The notes beneath the pieces are model-generated. The model saw only the letters and a list, made by a program, of their open reading frames with translations. It did not search any database and had not been told where the DNA came from. A program made the translations under genes and the position numbers. Below, piece after piece: positions 33,173 to 45,453 of a stretch of DNA of 64,000 bases (position 1 is the stretch's first letter; each line of letters starts with the position of its first letter). The stretch covers positions 1 to 64,000 of the forward strand of contig JADGJT010000006.1 of NCBI GenBank assembly GCA_027604005.1. The letters are read 5' to 3'. The DNA comes from Dinochytrium kinnereticum. Lineage: Eukaryota; Chytridiomycota; Chytridiomycetes; Chytridiales; Chytridiaceae.

Positions 33173-33983
33173 GGTGCAGAGATTTCCAAGATTCTCCAGT
33201 GGCATCAATCGAAGGACTACAGTAAAGCAAACCTTTGGCGAGAGAGATTGGCGGTTTTCAAAGCCATGGTTCCTATGATCAATAGTCAGTGGATGGCTTT
33301 TCGGGCCAGGGGAAACCGTACAGTCGATTTCCAGTGTAAATATCGGGCTTCCCTTTGTAATAGGGGGTCTTTGTATTTTTCTTTTGTTTAGGTTTAATGG
33401 ATCGAGAATCATCGCGAAAACATCGCCTCGATACAGAAAGTGTTGGTGAACGTCACTGCAGTATAGTCACCATGTGCAAGCAGCCAAATGTGCCGGAACT
33501 TCTGTTGCGATACATTCCTGTTGTCGTCTTAACGCTTGAAAACTTGCAGATCACAGTCACTTGACTGCATCGGCTCACGCGACACATGCTGGAGCCAAAC
33601 ATTTAACACGGAACAACTTTTAATTCCCAAGCATACATCTGGCTATCATCACTCATTGCAGTAATCACCAAAACAGCAAATATCCTCCTTAAAAAACCTC
33701 TGATGCATATTGCAATCTGTAATATTCGCTCCCCAGTGCATATGAGCGATCAAAGATTCCTGGTATACAAGAGGGTCTATTGGAAAATATCATTAATATA
33801 CAGCAACTTTAGGACAGCAAAGGTACTTAATAAAGTCCTACATTTTGTACACCCATTGTACTTCATGATATCTGCCATAGAGCTGTCCATGCGGATAGGA
33901 GGTTGACCTAATGGGTGGGGTAGGAGGGGTAGGTGGGAAGATGAGTTCAAAGTAATAGTAAAGGGCAGAATAAATAGCTACTA
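33173..33983. other. Gene-poor stretch
   Basis: Together with 32463-32811 this flanks the doubtful small gene. Only short open frames without recognisable motifs are present (for example an antisense 105-codon frame at 33095-33412). No RNA gene or mobile element is evident. Confidence 0.5.
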
Positions 33984-34843
33984 TTAAAATACTAGTACAC
34001 CGGCTATCACCTTTGGCGGTTGGGCTATGGTAGATAACCTCTCGCGATACTTACTTAAATCCATTATATTACTCACAAAACAGCTTCTGAAGCCTTCCTT
34101 TACATCCTCCTCCCCAAACAGCTTTTGGTTCAATTTAACACCTTCAGCAGGCCTTTCCATTGGCTTATTACACTCATCCTCCCGACAGCAAGAGGCTCCA
34201 GCAAAAAGCTTCTCCACGTCCTCACAGAGAGGGCTGTCCAAGACACCAAGAGACATGACAAGTGTGCCATTGATAGTGAAGTCTTCGATTGCACACGGTG
34301 TGAGTTGGGGGTCAGTGAATCCGAGGGGGTCGAACTGGGTGTTCATGCCTGTGTCTTCGGAGATAGAGCAGAGAACGGGCCCTTTAAAATGAATAACGTT
34401 TAGTACGGAAGGTTATTGAGCGTGAAGGAGGCTGTTAAGAGACTCACATGATATGCAAGAATGGGTTGATGCGTCGACAGTGTGCCGCGCGAGATCCCTC
34501 TTAGCTTCGTCTGTGAAGAAATTAAGAACAGAAGGAACAAGTCAAACCCGGGAGTAGGATAGATGAAAAGGCTACCCCTATTTGGAGGAGAATCCACAGT
34601 CCAGTCGAGTGAGTTTTCAAAGCAAGTGAGGGTGTCTGCACGAAAGGCATGGGCAGAAGAAGAGGCTTTTCCTTTAGTGATGGGAGGAACAGTTGCGATA
34701 GCCGCTGTATCAGAGGAGCCGGATGAGAAGCAGCATGCAACTGCGTAGAGCGAGAGGATGAGCAGCGTCAAACCCATCATGGCTGCAGCGACAGCAATAG
34801 CCATTGACGGCCTCTTCTTGTGGTGGTTGAGTATCAGCACCAT
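33984..34843 (-). CDS. Signal-anchored cysteine-rich protein, unknown function
   Basis: Three exons join in frame: the first from 34843 to near 34580, a short one near 34513-34447, and the last from near 34381 to the stop at 33984. The protein begins with a basic stretch (NHHKKR) followed by about 20 hydrophobic residues (MAIAVAAAMMGLTLLILSLY), which fits a type II membrane anchor or uncleaved signal. The rest is predicted extracytoplasmic and holds roughly ten cysteines, including a CC pair and CREDEC, suggesting disulfides. Its start lies 261 bp from the start of the divergent elongase gene. No family is recognised, and a secreted or cell-surface role is inference. Confidence 0.65.
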
Positions 34844-35104
34844 CGTAGGTATGGAGATGCAGAAGAGATTTCAAGCGCAGCGCGTTGGTTAATCGGTGAG
34901 AGTGAGGCCATTTGGGTGTCAGGTGGTGATGGGGTGCATGCACCAAGCGAGCTGGAGCTGAATCTGAAAATAAAGCATTCTGATTGGATGGGATGAACTT
35001 CCCCCAAAAAGAAAATATTCCGCGGTATAAACCCTGACATAACCAAAAAAAAAATAGAAAAACTCCCGACACGATATTTATTATTTATCTTTACCTTCAT
35101 CGCC

Positions 35105-36490
35105 ATGGACAGACTGCTCCAACAGCCCGTCGTTGACTCCTTCATCGATGCATTCAACGCCGCTGGCGTCTGGTTGGAACCAGCAGTAACCCAAATCACT
35201 GGCACACTCTCAACCCTCGCCGCGAAACATCTCCCTGATGAAGCCCAAGCTCTCCTGTCGGACCTCAACCGCACCCTCCTGTCCCTGCGTTCTCCCTATG
35301 CCCTGCGTCTCCCGCTCATGGACCCTATGCATGTCGTTTTGATCATCGTCGCCTACCTTGTGGTTGTCTTTACTGGTATGCTTGTCATGTCGGCGCTGCC
35401 TAGGATGAATGTCAATCTCTTGGCGATGGTTCATAACACGGCCATGGTCTCGCTTTCGGCTTATATGATGGGGGGTATCATTTATGAGGCAGTTATCAAC
35501 AATTATGTGGTGTGGGGAAACCCGGTTGATTATTCAGAGAAGGGATGGCCGGTGAGCCCATTTGTTTTTTTTCGAATGGTCGAAATTCTTAACATATCTT
35601 TTTCTCCTTTTCTTTTTTTGCTCGCTCTAGATGGCAAAGATGGTCTGGCTGTAAGTTCTCCATTTGCTACAGACTTTTTAGTTGTGTTTTTGTTTTCTTA
35701 CTTATCTTTGTCTGAAAAAAAACAAAATCAGTTTTTACGTCTCTAAGATCTTCGAGTTCGTCGACACGGTATGTTAGCTTCTCACCACTCCCCAATACTT
35801 CTAACACATATTCATCTATCCAGCTCATCATGGTCCTCAAGAAGAACAATCGCCAAATTTCCTTCCTCCATGTCTACCACCACACTTCTGTCTTTGCCAT
35901 CTGGTTAGTTATTCAAGATTTGCCTTTTGGTTCTAACCTCACATTTCATTAAATATTCTTTAGGTGGATGGTGACCTACGTTGCTCCTGGCGGTGAATGT
36001 AAGACACATTGATTTTTATTGTGTTTTAATACTTACGTGTCCTTTTTTCTCTCTAAAAATAGCTTACTTCTCCTCGTCCCTCAACTCTTTCATCCACGTC
36101 GTCATGTAAGTTCCGTTCAATTTTTTCAGTCAGCATAACAAATGCCCTTCTGAATATCCCTCCTCTTTTTCTTTTGAACAATGCCATTAAAGGTATGGCT
36201 ACTATCTCCTCTCCTCGATGGGCATCAAGCAAGTCTCCTTCATTAAGCGCTACATCACTGCCATGCAAATGACACAATTCTGCTGCATGATGGCCCAAGC
36301 TTCATACCTTTTGGTTCACCCTAACCCTTTCCCAGAAGGGAAAGAACCTTACCCTAGAGCTATTGCTGTTGTCTTATTTTGGTACATGTGGACCATGCTG
36401 GGACTTTTTGCCAACTTTTTCGTGAAGGACCGTATGAGGGCTGCTGAGGCGAGGAAGGCGGGGAAGGAAGGGAAGGTCAAGAAGCAATGA
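35105..36490 (+). CDS. ELO-family very-long-chain / polyunsaturated fatty acid elongase
   Basis: Seven exons: 35105-35551, 35631-35650, 35732-35768, 35824-35903, 35964-35998, 36063-36105 and 36193-36490. The product is a multi-pass membrane protein with the ELO signature: KIFEFVDTLIMVLKK, histidine box HVYHH, then NSFIHVVMYGYYLLS. It catalyses the condensing (3-ketoacyl-CoA synthase) step of microsomal fatty acid elongation in the ER. The C-terminus is lysine-rich (KEGKVKKQ), consistent with ER retention. The HVYHH form with preceding FLHVYHH is commoner in PUFA-type than in yeast saturated-chain elongases, but substrate chain length cannot be told. The second exon is only 20 nt. Confidence 0.92.
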
Positions 36491-37012
36491 AGTTTTTTGA
36501 AGCTACATTTTTCTCTTTCTTTTTTTAAGTGGTTTGATAGTTTCGTTTAGGGGCTTGTGGTTTGCATTTTTGTTTGACTCTGGGGCGGTGGGGTTTCTTA
36601 TTTTGGTACATGTTTGGACCATGGTCGTCATTTTTGTCTCGTTGGTGAGTTGGAAGAGGGCAATAGAACTCTAGAGATAACTTTGGATATAATGATGTTT
36701 CCTTTTTTTTTTTCTTAATTGGGGAGGGGGAATGGTGCAATGCATAGTAAAAGAGTTTTGGTTTGGCTCAAGCGTTTTATCTGACCAACTACGCTATCAG
36801 CCGACTAAATAGAGGCTTTTTTAAACGGAAGACCTGATGACCAAGGACGCGCGTGCCAAGCAAAAACCAAAGAACGTCTCCCACCTATTCAACCATGCCC
36901 CGCCAAGAAAGTGACATCACGACCTCGCGTCCCTCAAAAACCCAACACCTGTAGGCTTCCCCCACCTTACCTTCTTTCCATCCATCACCAGCCGCCAGCA
37001 ACGGAACCAGCA
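36491..37012. other. Intergenic region
   Basis: Holds the 3' UTR of the elongase gene and the promoter of the coiled-coil gene. On the minus strand around 36815-36765 a tRNA-like A-box sequence (TAGCGTAGTTGGTCAG) occurs without any B box or 3' half, so no tRNA is called. An ATG at 36896 opens only a short frame. Confidence 0.5.
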
Positions 37013-40000
37013 ATGGAATTCTTCAGCCGCTTCCGTAAAAAAGACCGCGATGAAGAACCCACTCACCACCCCACTATCATCAACGATGAAGAGCCTATCC
37101 CGCCAGGAGTTCCACAACCCATGAGCTTACCTTCTTCGATGGTGATGTCTGCTTATGATGTTGGAATACCTCACCGGCAAGAACCTGGAGCCGTAAGCGC
37201 GATTGGAATAAAAGGGCATGTAGAGGAAGATGTTGCAATTGGCGGCAGAGAAGGGGTGAGTGGCCCTTCGACTCCACCCTCTCATAGGGACGTTGGGGTA
37301 GGACCGTCGACTCCTCAAAAGGACGTGACGGAGAGTGAAGGTGCGATGGAGATGATGAGAGAAAGGGAGGAATTGAAGCCGAGGGATGTTAAGGGGAAAG
37401 GTCCACTGTCGGCTGTGGCGGCGGCGGCGACGACGACGACATCGACGACGACTATGCAGGGGACTGCTGTTGGGGTTGCTATTTCTGGAGAGGGTGGGAG
37501 GGAAGTTATTGGGACTGGAGTTGCAAGGGTTGAGGCGAAGACGAGCGGACACGAGATGATTGGAATTGCTGGAGGAGAAGTAGGGATGGATGTTAAAGGA
37601 ATGAGAGGTACGCTGGGATTTGTTGTGCTTCCTCATTTTTCGTAATTTGCAGTGCTGTTAACGCGTTCTCTGTCCATAGATCATCTGAAGAAGACAATGA
37701 AGCAACTTGATCAGTTGGCCGGAGAAGATGTGAGGCTTAAAAGTCCTGAAGATATTCACCATCTCCTCAGAAGGTTTGCCCCTGTACCCATTAAACCTCC
37801 TTCACGGCTAGCATGTCCACTCATAAAGCCCTTTAAATATTCATGTACTCTCTGCTAGCCACCGCGACTTGATTCATTCTCAATCGCACCTTATCGACCT
37901 TCACCTGTCTACAACTCCTGAAATCCACCAGCTTCGTCAACGAGAATTAGATTTATTGAATGCGTTGGAGGCGTCGAAGAATCAATGCCGGGGTGTTGAA
38001 GTGAAATACGCAGATGTTTTGAAACGCCTTGCCGTTGCTGAGGAAGGGGTCAAAAGAGGCAGGGACTTGGAGGCTGAGCGGGGAAGGTAAGTTCAATTTT
38101 GTTGATTTGTTCGTTCTTGTCGTGTTTCTTTTGACCCTACTTTTTCTTATTTAAATGACGCGCGTAAAATTCATTCCTCACTGTTTAAACTTTATCATTC
38201 ATTTCCGAACCTGAAATAAAAAGACAGCAATCCCTCCTCAATGAAAAATCCGCACAGGTCGCCAAACTTGAGCAAAGCCGAAGAGAGGAAGTGGTTCAAT
38301 TGAACACGGCATTGCAGGCCGAGAAATCGAAAGGTAGACAGCTTGAGGTTGAGATCGGGGTGCTCAGAGGAAGGGTTCAGGAATTGGAGGGGATGAGGGA
38401 GGAATTGAGGAAGGTAGGGGGTTTGTTGGTCTTTGTTCTTTTTGCATTTCTTTCTATCATAGGTTGGGTAATGGGGGAGGTTATCGGTTTTCGGCTTGCT
38501 AGCTAAGAGATTGTTGGGTTTGATAGGGAGTTTTTTTTTTGTGAGAGGCGGCTTGATGATCATTTTTGTGGGTACATTATGATGACATAAGAGATAAGGC
38601 AGTTTAGGGTTCTTTCCTTTTTTTATTAATGACGTTAAAAATATGACCTATGTCTACCTTCAGTATTCCCACATTCTTTTATACGAAAAATGATGGGGAC
38701 AGTCCCTTCTTCTCCACTTGATTTTTTCGCTAATACCTTCACCTTACACAGGAGAACGAAACGAAAAAAACCCTCGAGGCCGCTCTCTCAAACCAAAAAT
38801 CCTTGCTTCACCAACTTCAAACCAGAGAATCCCAACTCCAATCTCAAGTCGCCACCCTGAACTCCCTCCAGACCTCTCTCCAATCCCAACTCTCTGAATC
38901 AGAGGGTACAGTTTCACAACTTCGCATGGAGAGAGAGGAGGAGAGAAAGCGGGTTGGGAAGATTGAGGAGGATATCGAAAAGTTGAGGTTAAGGGTTGCT
39001 GCGGAGGTTCAGAGGGCCACGGAAGTTGGTGGGGAAGCTGGAGCCGGGAGGATGAGGGAGAGATTTGCGGAAGTTGTTAATCGGGCTGAGGAGGTTGGTT
39101 TTTTTTGGATAGTGATTTTACTTCAAAGTTTATTAACTCTTTTTAAAACTCTCATCTCTGATCTCTTAACATCTCATCAGATAAACCTCGCCCACTCAAA
39201 AGCCTTGACGCGCATCCAAACTCTCGAATCCACTCTTACCAACTATCAATCTCAACACGGAACGCTGAACGAACTTTCCAACCGTTTAGCCGAAGTCGAA
39301 AAAGAAAAATCCGAGATCGAGGAAAAACTCGCGACTGCAGTTAGGGAGATTGAGACGGCGAAAGAGGAGAGTAGAAATAGAGAATTGGAGATGGTAAAGA
39401 GGGATATGGAGGTCGCGGAGATGGCTAAGCGGAGGGGAGAGGGCTTGGAGAGGGTTAACGTGGGTTGTCTCTTCTAATTGTTTACTTCTGTTGAATATGA
39501 GTTTGTTCTATCCAAATATTTATTTTCCTGCGCTTCCCCTCACCCTCTATTTATCATGATAGGAACTCATGACCGAACGTCAGGACCTTAAATCAATACT
39601 CGCGTCTCAAACCGCCGAGAATCAATCCCTGAGGTCAATCATCATGGAACTTATGGAGCAAGGTACTCCGGGACGGAATCTGGAACTGGAAGAGGCTATT
39701 GACCGGACGTCGATGGATGTTTCCAAGCTGAAACAAATCTACGAGGTGGGTTTGGTTTTAACTAACAGCGTTAATGAGGCCTCTTTTATATGGTCTATTT
39801 CGTATATTGCCGTGATTCTTAGCTGTTACTTCCCGTAACCGCTTCGTGATCAAATAGCCTTTCTCTCCTAACTATCATCCTTATGGAATCGCGACTACTA
39901 CCAAAGACCTAACTGTTCCACATCTACCAGGCAAAATCCTTCCAACAGCAAACCGTCCTGAAACGTGTTGAAGAAGCCCACCTTCGGCCCCAAGTCCCAC

Positions 40001-40513
40001 CGACCCCACCGGCACAACCTCCAACGCCCCCCGAAACCCAAACCCAGTCTGAAGCTATAGCTTCCGATCGTAGATCATGGTTTCAACGTCACTCCGAACC
40101 AATTCGACCGAAAGGTGGTTTTCTCCAAAAGAGATGGGCGAGTTCGAGGGGAAAGAGGGAGGTGGAGGAGGGGAGCGAGAGAGATTTTCGGTATGAGGTG
40201 TCTGGAGGTGAAGCCGAAAATGAGAGAAGAGGTGTGGCGACTCGGGACACTGAGGGGAGGGAAGCTGAGAGGAGGGATATTGGGGAGGTTGAAATGAGGA
40301 GAGCTGTTGCTGAGGTGGAGGAGGCCGAGACAGGGAGACCATATTTCGGTAGGAAACTTCTGGCTAGTTGTTCCTGCTATTTTGTATGTCTAGGTGGCTT
40401 TTCTGGCCTCCTGCACGTGATATTATAGCTCGTTTACTGACGTTGGTTCTTTCTCAAAAATTTAAGATCCGAGGTTTTCAGTAGCGGCTGGTCACCCCGT
40501 AAAGGCCAAGTGA
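37013..40513 (+). CDS. Long coiled-coil protein, unrecognised
   Basis: About eight exons; the first ATG in the long frame (MEFFSRFRKKDRDEE) is at 37013. Residues 1-210 are low complexity, Ala/Thr/Gly-rich, with a GCG/ACG-repeat tract near 37417-37450. The first intron starts at about 37608, and the following exons encode a continuous heptad-like Glu/Lys/Leu/Gln-rich rod (for example LEQSRREEVVQLNTALQAEK and RIQTLESTLTNYQSQHG), ending in a Pro-rich then Arg/Glu-rich tail. The last exon ends DPRFSVAAGHPVKAK before a TGA at 40511-40513. It resembles structural or tethering coiled-coil proteins in general, but I recognise no named family and assign no function. Confidence 0.75.
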
Positions 40514-40747
40514 AGCGTGATATGGGTTATGAAGATTTGACCATGTTGGAAGAGCGATTTTTTTGGTTTTTTTGGCGAGTAGTTTCCCGTGTATAAAGTG
40601 TCTTGTGATTAAAATTGCATTTGCATATATATTGGAATATAAAAAAGAAATTGACAATATAGCAATTAAGTTACAAATACTTCCTTATCTTTCCAATATG
40701 CAGAGATAGTTTATTAGAAAGGGCAGACATGCACCAGGAACAACAAA

Positions 40748-43700
40748 TCACTTCTTCTTCCCATCCTTAAACACCTTAAATCTCTCTACATCCTCTGCAG
40801 AAACATTCGCAGGCCTCCACCACCCACATCCCTTCCCAGCCGCCCTCTCCTCATCGCTACTCTCCCCTATCCCAGCTAGCACAACCCTCTCCCCCCTTTC
40901 AATACCCCACTCGCCGCCAACCAACGCGCCACCCAGTGCCGCAGCAACATGCTTCCAAGCAAACCCTACGACCCATCTTCCCCAATCTTCCTCATCAATG
41001 TGGTTAAGAAGGTACCGTTTGATTCGGGTGGCACCGTACTCGCGTAGGGAAAGGAGGGAGGATTCTCGGAGGAGGGCTCGGAGGTCTGAGGGTGTGTAGC
41101 CTTCGGTGAGGGAGGCGCAACGGCGTGGATCCCAGGGGGTCTCGTCGGAGAACGGGCAGTCGGGGTCGTCGTGGGGAAGGGGAGGGCTAAGTGTGGAGAG
41201 AATAGAAAGGCGGTCTTGAAACGATGGGAGGGGAACGTAAATATGTTGATCGAGACGGCCTGTTGGGCATAACATTACGAGGGTCAGCTGATAAGAAAAA
41301 ATGTCTGGATTATTAGCAAAAGCACTAACCAGGGCGTAGGAGCGCATCGTCGAGCTTTTCAGGTTGGTTTGTCGTGCCAATGACAATAACGCCTTCGCGT
41401 CGCGATACACCGTCCATCTCATTAAGAAGCGTCGAAAGTATACGCTCGCTTAATCCGGAGACACCATCATCACCCCACTCTGTAGGCGAAAATATTAATA
41501 AGAACAAAGCAAATTAGGAGCATAAATTACAAGTGAAGGGAAATAAATTTATAATCCCACCTCTCCGAGTTCCAATCGTGTCGAGGTCATCGAAAAACAA
41601 AATGCAAGGCGCCATTCGTTGAGAGAGTCCAAAAACCTTACGAAGCCGTTCCTCGGTTTCCCCAAAGTACTTGGAATACAGTTTATTCCTAAATTTTCTA
41701 AACAAAGTTTTTTAAAAGATCCTTACCCTTTAACTGCGATGAAGTTTACCGCTAGCGTAGAAGCCAAAGCGTGAACCAAGTAGGTTTTACCGCATCCTAG
41801 AGGAGTTTTATATATTGGGTATATGGGCCGACACTTACCTGATGGCCCGAAGAGAAGAATGCCAGAAGGAGGAGTAACACCCAGCCGAGTATAGGTATCC
41901 TTATATTCGATAGGAAAGCTTATCAAATTGTGAAGCCTTTTTCGCACTTCAAGATACCTAGGATCAGTCAGGTCCTCTGGATATACAGAGCAGCGAGGAA
42001 ACGAATATAAATAATTACCCTGCCACCTGAGTGAGATCAATGTCCGGCTTCCTCATCTCAAACCCTTCTTCATTCAACTGAAGCTTCTGCATTCTCTTAA
42101 GCGCTACGCTCCCATCCAATTGCCAACTAATATCGAATCCCGTCCCTGCTTCCTGCTGAATCTCATTAAGACTGCTACTATAATCTCTAGCGTCTTTCTC
42201 CAAGAGAGCAGATTCCCCACTACCGCACGGTCGTATAGTTATTTTCGTGAGAATCGAAGCAAGATCATCGAGAGATTCTTCCCCTCCCACACGCGAGCTT
42301 GGTTCTGGTGGTTTTAACTCCGCGCAATTCCTTAAAATCGCATTTTGGACAGCCTGGGCGACGAGATTGCGAATGTCACGTCCAGTGAAGCCTGCAGCGT
42401 TCTAATAAGATATTTAGCAGAGTTCAAGGGGAAGGGAGGTTTCACATTTTCAATGGCTTTGGCTATATCCTCGAGGCGACTTTCGGTATTCTTTGTACTG
42501 CACAAGTCGAGATAATAGGAAGATATCTCCTTTCGATCCAACCTGCAATTAACAATGAGGTGCCGAATAAAAGAAAATGCGGATGGACAGGTTACTTCGA
42601 TTACATACAAAGAGGGTGCCCCAAACTTGATCTCATTATGAAAGAAACGTCGAATAGTGAAAGGCAGCTCTAACATAGAGCTACAGGATGAGACGATACA
42701 AACTCTAGAATTTAGATTCTGCAAAGGTAATAAACTATCAATAATTCGCTTTACAATAGAGCTGGAGATAGATAACGGGGAGCCTTGTGATGAACTGTTA
42801 GGTGAAAAAAAAAGCAGATAAAAAATACCCTTGCAAAGAAGATCTAATCCTTCCAACATCAGCACGCTAGGTGCTGATTCTAAAGCAGCCTCCCTAGCTA
42901 TAAGCAAGGGAAAGTCTTCCTCATTCACCGATTCGCTGGATGTTTCAGACAAGATAGCAAACTTGACTATCTCGCTGATGAGAACAGTCACGCATCTCAC
43001 CCCGGGGATGGAATTGATTGCTTTTCTACATTCAAAACAAACAAATAAATAGTTTAGGCGAGAGAAACTAAAAATATAAAAAAATAATCGCCCGCAAAAA
43101 AGACCTTATGCAGCTTGATTTTCCCACACCAGCCGGACCTGTAACGACCGCAGTATTATTCAAGGGCAGTCCAAGGGCTGAGTAAAGCTTCTCATTAAAA
43201 AAACACGTATCTAGAAAGGTTCATTACAGATTTAGAGTCTTTGAATTGATCTAGTAACATTTAATACCTATCCATGCTTCAAGCTGCTTCTGCTGCTCGT
43301 GATAACCCACAAAATGAGAAGGTCCGTCCGCGCTTCCGCCGTTTTGAATAACGGCAAAGACGGTTTGCGGTCCACATATTACAGGAAAACACATTTCAGT
43401 ATTGTCATTATCTCTCGCGCAATGTGCGATCAGATTGTAGTGCCTGATATCTCTGAAAGGTGACGGGAAGACTGAATCTTTTAAGATCCGTGGAAAGGGT
43501 TAGGATGCAGATAAATAGTAAAAGGGGACATTCACCATATATCTCTCCGTTGCAAGGCCCGAAATCTCGCACAGCGTCTCGAACGTGAATTCGGGGCTGG
43601 AATATTCATAAGCCATGGCCCAAGTTGCAGGCTGAGGTGACGCATGCTGCTCCACGTACAGAATCTCGCCGGTTGGGTGGGATTGGACTGAATTGTGTTC

Positions 43701-44014
43701 CATGTCAGACGCGCCATGCCTCCAAAGAAGGACTCACACTCATCTACCAGCTGAAGTTCGATGATAAGCGCCTCACTTGGCAGAGCTATTGACTCCCACA
43801 ATTCGTGCAGCCAGGTGGGCAGGGCGACATGGTCCAGATCCACCTCCCATCTGGTCCTCCGAGAGACAATCCCACAAAACGAAGACCTCTGCCTCCCCGC
43901 AACGACCAGCCGAGCAAGCACGGCACTACCCTCTCCCCAGACCCGCTCATCGCAGACAGCAGCGTTGATGCCCAGCGCATGCGGGTTGAGGTCCGGCAGA
44001 GGCAGTGGCAGCAT
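40748..44014 (-). CDS. Two-module AAA+ ATPase, AFG2/SPATA5L1-like
   Basis: A multi-exon gene. The start ATG at 44014 is the first true ATG of the N-terminal exon, and an intron runs 43735-43687. D1 has Walker [10 protein letters not shown] (about 43117-43140), but its Walker B reads VLMLEGLD, lacking the usual D-E pair. D2 is intact: GPSGCGKTY (split by an intron near 41860-41810), [14 protein letters not shown], Walker [25 protein letters not shown], sensor-1 [11 protein letters not shown], and arginine-finger-region [17 protein letters not shown]. Cdc48-family type II AAA proteins unfold or extract clients; AFG2/SPATA5L1 acts on pre-60S ribosomes. PEX1/PEX6 also combine a degenerate D1 with an active D2 and cannot be excluded. 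The start is 65 bp from the divergent small membrane protein. Confidence 0.8.
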
Positions 44015-44079
44015 CCTTTCTGACTTGCAGTGGGAATTGTCCAGCAAAAAACTTCGAGATCCAAATTCAACGCAACACG
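44015..44079. promoter_or_regulatory. 65 bp shared divergent promoter
   Basis: Only 65 bp separate the start codons of the AAA ATPase (minus) and the small membrane protein (plus), so the two transcripts must share or overlap promoter and 5' UTR sequence. No TATA box is obvious. Confidence 0.6.
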
Positions 44080-44344
44080 ATGAACCCTCGAGTCCGTCTC
44101 TACGACAGCGCCCACAAGATCATCGGCTGGGGCCTCATCGGCGTCACCGTGCTGCTCACCATCGACTTTGGGCTTCGCGCATCAAGGACAATCAAGAAGG
44201 CCGGCGAGGTGGACAGGGCAAAGGCACTGGCCGAGGTGCGTTTGCATTTGCATTCTTTCCCGTCTGTTTCTCTGCGTTCTCTTTTATTGCTGGAATGCTA
44301 ACGGCCTGCTGGCACGCATGCAGTCAATGGCCAACCCCAAGTAA
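44080..44344 (+). CDS. 58-residue single-pass membrane protein, COX14-like candidate
   Basis: Two exons (44080-44235 and 44324-44344) encode 58 residues. A basic, amphipathic N-terminus (NPRVRLYDSAHKI) precedes one membrane helix (IGWGLIGVTVLLTIDFGL), then a charged tail ending MANPK. Size, topology and the R-x-x-D-x-x-H-(K/R) lead-in to the helix resemble COX14, a mitochondrial inner-membrane factor that regulates Cox1 synthesis and complex IV assembly. The next gene downstream is another mitochondrial membrane protein, ATP synthase subunit g. Identity is tentative because the protein is so short; the gene itself is well supported by clean splicing. Confidence 0.55.
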
Positions 44345-44613
44345 GCGGCTGATGCCACCCCAAGACCCCACCACGACCTACTTCACAGCAACACGCCCAC
44401 ATATACAGAAACGCACAGATACAGGTAGCAGCCATCCCCTCTTCCCCCGTCCCGCTCTCTGCGGAAGTTTAATAAAGCTGCACTCCATCAACGGCGCCCA
44501 TCATCGTCATCCCCTTGTCCATCCCTCGCTCGGCTGCAGAATCGCTGCCTTGCGCAAAAATCTGCACCGTTAAAACGCAGAAAAGCTTTTTTTCAATTTT
44601 CAACCTCCACAAG

Positions 44614-45287
44614 ATGCTGGGACTTCGATCAAGCTCGCGTCTGGCCGGAAAGGCCATGGCCCTGCAGAGGAGGAACGCCTCCAGCGCATCGGAATCTGCG
44701 CAGAAGCTCGCCTCGGGCGTCACTGGCCGTCTCACTGGTCCGCACCGCTTCCTCCCTGCTTTGTTCTGTCTGCAGCTGCTAACCCTTCCCTGCCCTCTGC
44801 AGCCCTCGCTACCCCCCTCGTCTACTACGGCAAGGTGGCTTTTGAGTTCGGTCGTCAGGTTGCCGTCCACCAGAAGATCACCATCCCCACGCCTGCTTCC
44901 ATTGGTGAAGCCCAGCTCGGCATCGCCAACTTCATCTCTGGTTTCCAGAACGGTGCCTGGAAGAAGGTCACCCTGAGGCAGGCTGGGAGCTTGGTGGGTA
45001 GCGGCGTCACCATCTACGGCTTCTTCCTTGTCGGCGAGATGATTGGTCGCGGCAGTGTCATCGGTTATGATATCCCCGGGTAAGGATTGCTTCTTGCTAT
45101 TTCTAAGGGTTGCATGGAAGAGGGAGGACCCATTCCGACTCCCGATCTTGTGTCCTCAAACATTCAGAGATGTGGCTGTTGGATGCCTCTGCCTCTGATC
45201 CCCTTCCATCCATGAAAAAAGTGCCGATTCTTAACCTCTCTTTCCTTCATGTTTTCACATAGCTCTGGCCATGACGATCATCACTAA
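44614..45287 (+). CDS. ATP20: Mitochondrial F1Fo-ATP synthase subunit g
   Basis: Three exons (44614-44737, 44803-45079 and 45263-45287) give exactly 142 codons, 141 residues. The N-terminus (MLGLRSSSRLAGKAMALQRR) is basic and Ser/Ala-rich, as for a mitochondrial presequence. The body carries the Mito_atp_g family pattern: ATPLVYYGKVAFEFGRQV, then a C-terminal membrane helix with glycine repeats (GSLVGSGVTIYGFFLVGEMIG), where the GxxxG motif supports dimerisation of ATP synthase. It acts in the inner membrane at the dimer interface that shapes cristae. The tail ends GHDDHH. Confidence 0.93.
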
Positions 45288-45453
45288 ACTATATCATCGG
45301 CAAATGTGGTTCTTGCAATAAAGACACTCGTCAACCTCATTAGGATCGTAGTGCAGATGGAGTCTTTTTGGTTTTTTTAAACTCTATGTGTGTGGTTTTT
45401 TGTTTAGGGACGGCAAGGCGCCACAGCCCGCCATCAATCAAACTTCTCCCTCA

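Noticed and set aside
36761..36815. tRNA-like A box on the minus strand
   Set aside because: A D-arm-like sequence is present, but no anticodon arm, B box (GGTTCRANNCC) or matching 3' acceptor strand follows. At most a tRNA fragment.
43761..44573. 270-codon plus-strand frame over the AAA N-terminus and COX14-like gene
   Set aside because: It crosses a divergent promoter and two better-supported genes in other frames.
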